DNA of 64,000 nucleotides from Streptomyces katrae. Lineage in GTDB: Bacteria > Actinomycetota > Actinomycetes > Streptomycetales > Streptomycetaceae. Positions 62,772-64,000 of this stretch are shown here, piece after piece. A program made the position numbers and the translations under genes. Every line of letters starts with the position of its first letter. Position 1 is the first letter of the stretch. Where the stretch lies: positions 17,878 through 81,877 of the forward strand of contig NZ_JNZY01000033.1 in the NCBI RefSeq assembly GCF_000717655.1, written 5' to 3'. The notes below the pieces were generated by a model that was not told the origin of the DNA, did not search any database, and worked only from the letters and a program-made list of their open reading frames with translations.

Positions 62772-63272
62772 GTGTGCTCGGCGTTGGGGTGGGGCGGGCG
62801 GAGTTTGGGAGCGGGGTCTGTGTGCTCAGCGTCGGCAAGGCGAGCCGGGATATAGGGGGCGGGGTATGTGTGAGGGTGTCGAAGGAGTGTCCGGGGGCGT
62901 CCCGTCAGTCCACTGTCCTTCCGTGTCGTGCCGGTCCGTCAAGGGCGCTCCTCCTTCGTCGTCGCGTCGCTTCGCGATGGCCTTCAGGGGGTTCGGATTC
63001 CGACCAGCCCAGATCAGAGATGCCGCCCGGCCCCTGTCGTCCGGAGCCAGTCCCCAGGACCACCGAGCCGGAGCAGGATGGGGCCACAGGGAGGCCACGG
63101 TCCCCTGAAGGGCCCATAGGAAGCACTTTCCGGGCCCGGGCAGGGTCAACCTGCACGAGACAGCGACCAGATGACCAGGCCGGTAGGAGTGGGCCCGCGG
63201 GCGCCCCAAATCGCTACGCGCTCCCATCTCTCGGCGTCCGACGGCCGTCTGGGGCTGGACATAGGCCGCCCA
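62772..63272 (+). repeat. Left arm of a large inverted repeat
   Basis: From three degenerate 48-base units (starting at 62772, 62820, 62868) to ATAGGCCGCCCA. Blocks shared with the right arm include 62887-62983 (97 bases, 94 identical by eye), CCCAGATCAGAGATGC (63008), AGGGCCCATAGG, GGGTCAACCTGCAC, AAATCGCTACGCGCTCC and GGCCGTCTGGGGCT. Inner gap to the right arm is about 143 bases. Confidence 0.8.
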
Positions 63273-63415
63273 GACGCCTCCGGGGGCGGGTTTTCGGGCG
63301 TCTGCACGCTGCTGGGGGCGAAAAGCGGGCCAGACGGACCCGTTCACGTCTCAACCAGCCACCAAAAGGGGACAAACAACCCGCAGTCGCATCCCAGGCC
63401 GGCTCCTGCCGGTCG

Positions 63416-64000
63416 TGGGCGGCCTATGCCAAGCCCCAGACGGCCGCCGGACGCCAAACCGGGCGGAGCGCGTAGCGATTTGCTGCGTTCGCGGGCCCAC
63501 TACCGACATGGCCATCTGAACGCTGTCCGGTGCAGGTTGACCCCACCCAGCCCCGGAAAGGGTGCCTATGGGCCCTTGCGGGAGGCGTTCCCCTCCCCGC
63601 GGCCCGGCACCGGCCGGGGGTCGGTGGTCCTGGTGGCCTGGGTGCGGATGGACAGGGGCCGCCGGTCAGCATCTCTGATCTGGGTCAATCGGAACATGAA
63701 CCCCCCGGCCATTCCTTCGGGGGCTTCCCGGCAGTCTGTTGTCTTTCCGGGGCGGGTCGGTCGGTCAAGGGTGGCCGCAGGCCATCGCGAAGCGACGCGA
63801 CGACGAAGGAGGAGCGCCCTTGAGGGGCCGGCACGACACGGAAGGACAGTGGACTGGCGGGACGCCCCCGGACACACACCGACGCCGCTCACGCAGACCC
63901 CGCCCCCGTCCCCCCGGTCCACTCTCCGGACACCGAGCACGCAGACCCCGCCCCCGTCCCCCCGGTCCACCCTCCCGACCCCGAGCACGCAGACCCCGCC
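63416..64000 (-). repeat. Right arm of the large inverted repeat (runs off the window)
   Basis: Reverse-complement copy of the left arm; the matching 97-base block is 63779-63875, and GCATCTCTGATCTGGG is at 63669. It ends in 48-base tandem repeats that reach the window edge, so its full length is unknown. Confidence 0.8.
63890..64000. repeat. 48-base tandem repeat at the outer end of the right arm
   Basis: Units begin CACGCAGACCCCGCCCCCGT at 63890, 63938 and 63986 (cut by the window). The first two full units differ at three positions. The left arm carries the same 48-base period in degenerate form. Confidence 0.85.

Larger units (their letters stand above)
62616..64000. other. Gene-free region built from inverted repeats
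   Basis: 1385 bases. Open frames exist on both strands but read through low-complexity Gly/Arg/Pro, lack ribosome-binding sites and show no stable third-position GC bias, so I call no gene. The first about 150 bases hold the O-methyltransferase promoter region and G-rich sequence. The rest is two inverted copies of one sequence, described separately. Confidence 0.7.

Noticed and set aside
62723..63988. Several 60-250 codon open frames in the repeat region
   Set aside because: No ribosome-binding sites, no domain, both strands equally open, and the sequence is explained by the inverted repeat and 48-base units.
62772..64000. Chromosome telomere
   Set aside because: The arms lack the tight series of short GC palindromes of Streptomyces telomeres, and the surrounding genes (egt, ols, sdh) are conserved chromosomal genes; no tap/tpg genes are near.
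63890..64000. CRISPR array
   Set aside because: Repeats are contiguous 48-base units without unique spacers and no cas gene is present.

Overview
The window is high-GC actinobacterial DNA with strong third-position GC bias, frequent GTG starts, GTGA/ATGA stop-start overlaps and many Streptomyces-typical families (DUF6777 lipoprotein, DUF574 methyltransferase, MAB_1171c membrane protein, SpoIIE-type phosphatase with a fused anti-sigma kinase domain, two-domain LysX). It is almost certainly a Streptomyces chromosome. The order egtABCD, ols-like acyltransferase pair, second succinate dehydrogenase, GGDEF-EAL protein resembles, from memory, the S. coelicolor SCO0910-SCO0928 neighbourhood, with unrelated accessory genes inserted between these blocks.

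Layout. 1-3.2 kb: end of an SDR-type gene, then a minus-strand operon YndJ - DUF1990 - lipase-maturation-factor under a clear promoter covered by two TTGAAC-N2-GTTCAA dyads. 3.2-12.6 kb: lipoprotein with tandem repeats, PAS-GAF-PP2C-HATPase phosphatase, TPR-like protein, Fpg/Nei glycosylase, small membrane protein, ECF sigma factor, CapA lipoprotein, universal stress protein. 12.6-21.5 kb: lysX, polysaccharide deacetylase, a class E/F sortase with two small surface proteins lacking LPXTG, DUF4239 protein, Pro-rich secreted protein. 21.5-31 kb: methyltransferase coupled to a PAS-GGDEF-EAL protein, FAD monooxygenase with divergent TetR, and a LysR gene divergent from a three-subunit succinate dehydrogenase/fumarate reductase operon. 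31-39.9 kb: Stealth phosphotransferase, histidine phosphatase lipoprotein, membrane-anchored SGNH hydrolase, UvrA-like ABC ATPase, LLM flavin oxidoreductase, HAD phosphatase.

39.9-43.4 kb is a compact four-gene minus-strand cassette: XRE regulator, HEXXH (ImmA/IrrE-like) protein, seven-helix MAB_1171c-family membrane protein, PAP2-like membrane protein. The last three are stitched by a 1-base gap and a GTGA overlap. Its upstream region has repeated ATCTA-N6-TAGAT dyads and a possible short divergent transcript. This is the best candidate here for an undescribed system. 43.4-45.7 kb: SigJ/ECF41-type sigma factor and its FAD oxidoreductase, with a matching TGTCACA-N16-TGTC promoter. 45.9-51.7 kb: a run of small stress/detoxification genes (RibD-like reductase, DinB, Tet(X)-like monooxygenase with TetR, PPOX-like, GlxA-type regulator, MBL hydrolase, dodecin).

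51.8-59.5 kb: a DasA-like sugar-binding lipoprotein behind a DasR-like operator, an OlsB/OlsA-like pair for ornithine lipid synthesis, and the ergothioneine operon egtA-egtB-egtC-egtD, all overlapping. 59.6-62.6 kb: bacterial PARG, TfoX-like protein, PemK/MazF-like protein, SnoaL-like protein, O-methyltransferase. 62.6-64.0 kb has no credible gene. It is built from two diverged copies of one sequence in inverted orientation, each with 48-base tandem repeats at its outer side; the right copy runs off the window. I saw no rRNA, tRNA, CRISPR, transposase, integrase or phage structural gene.
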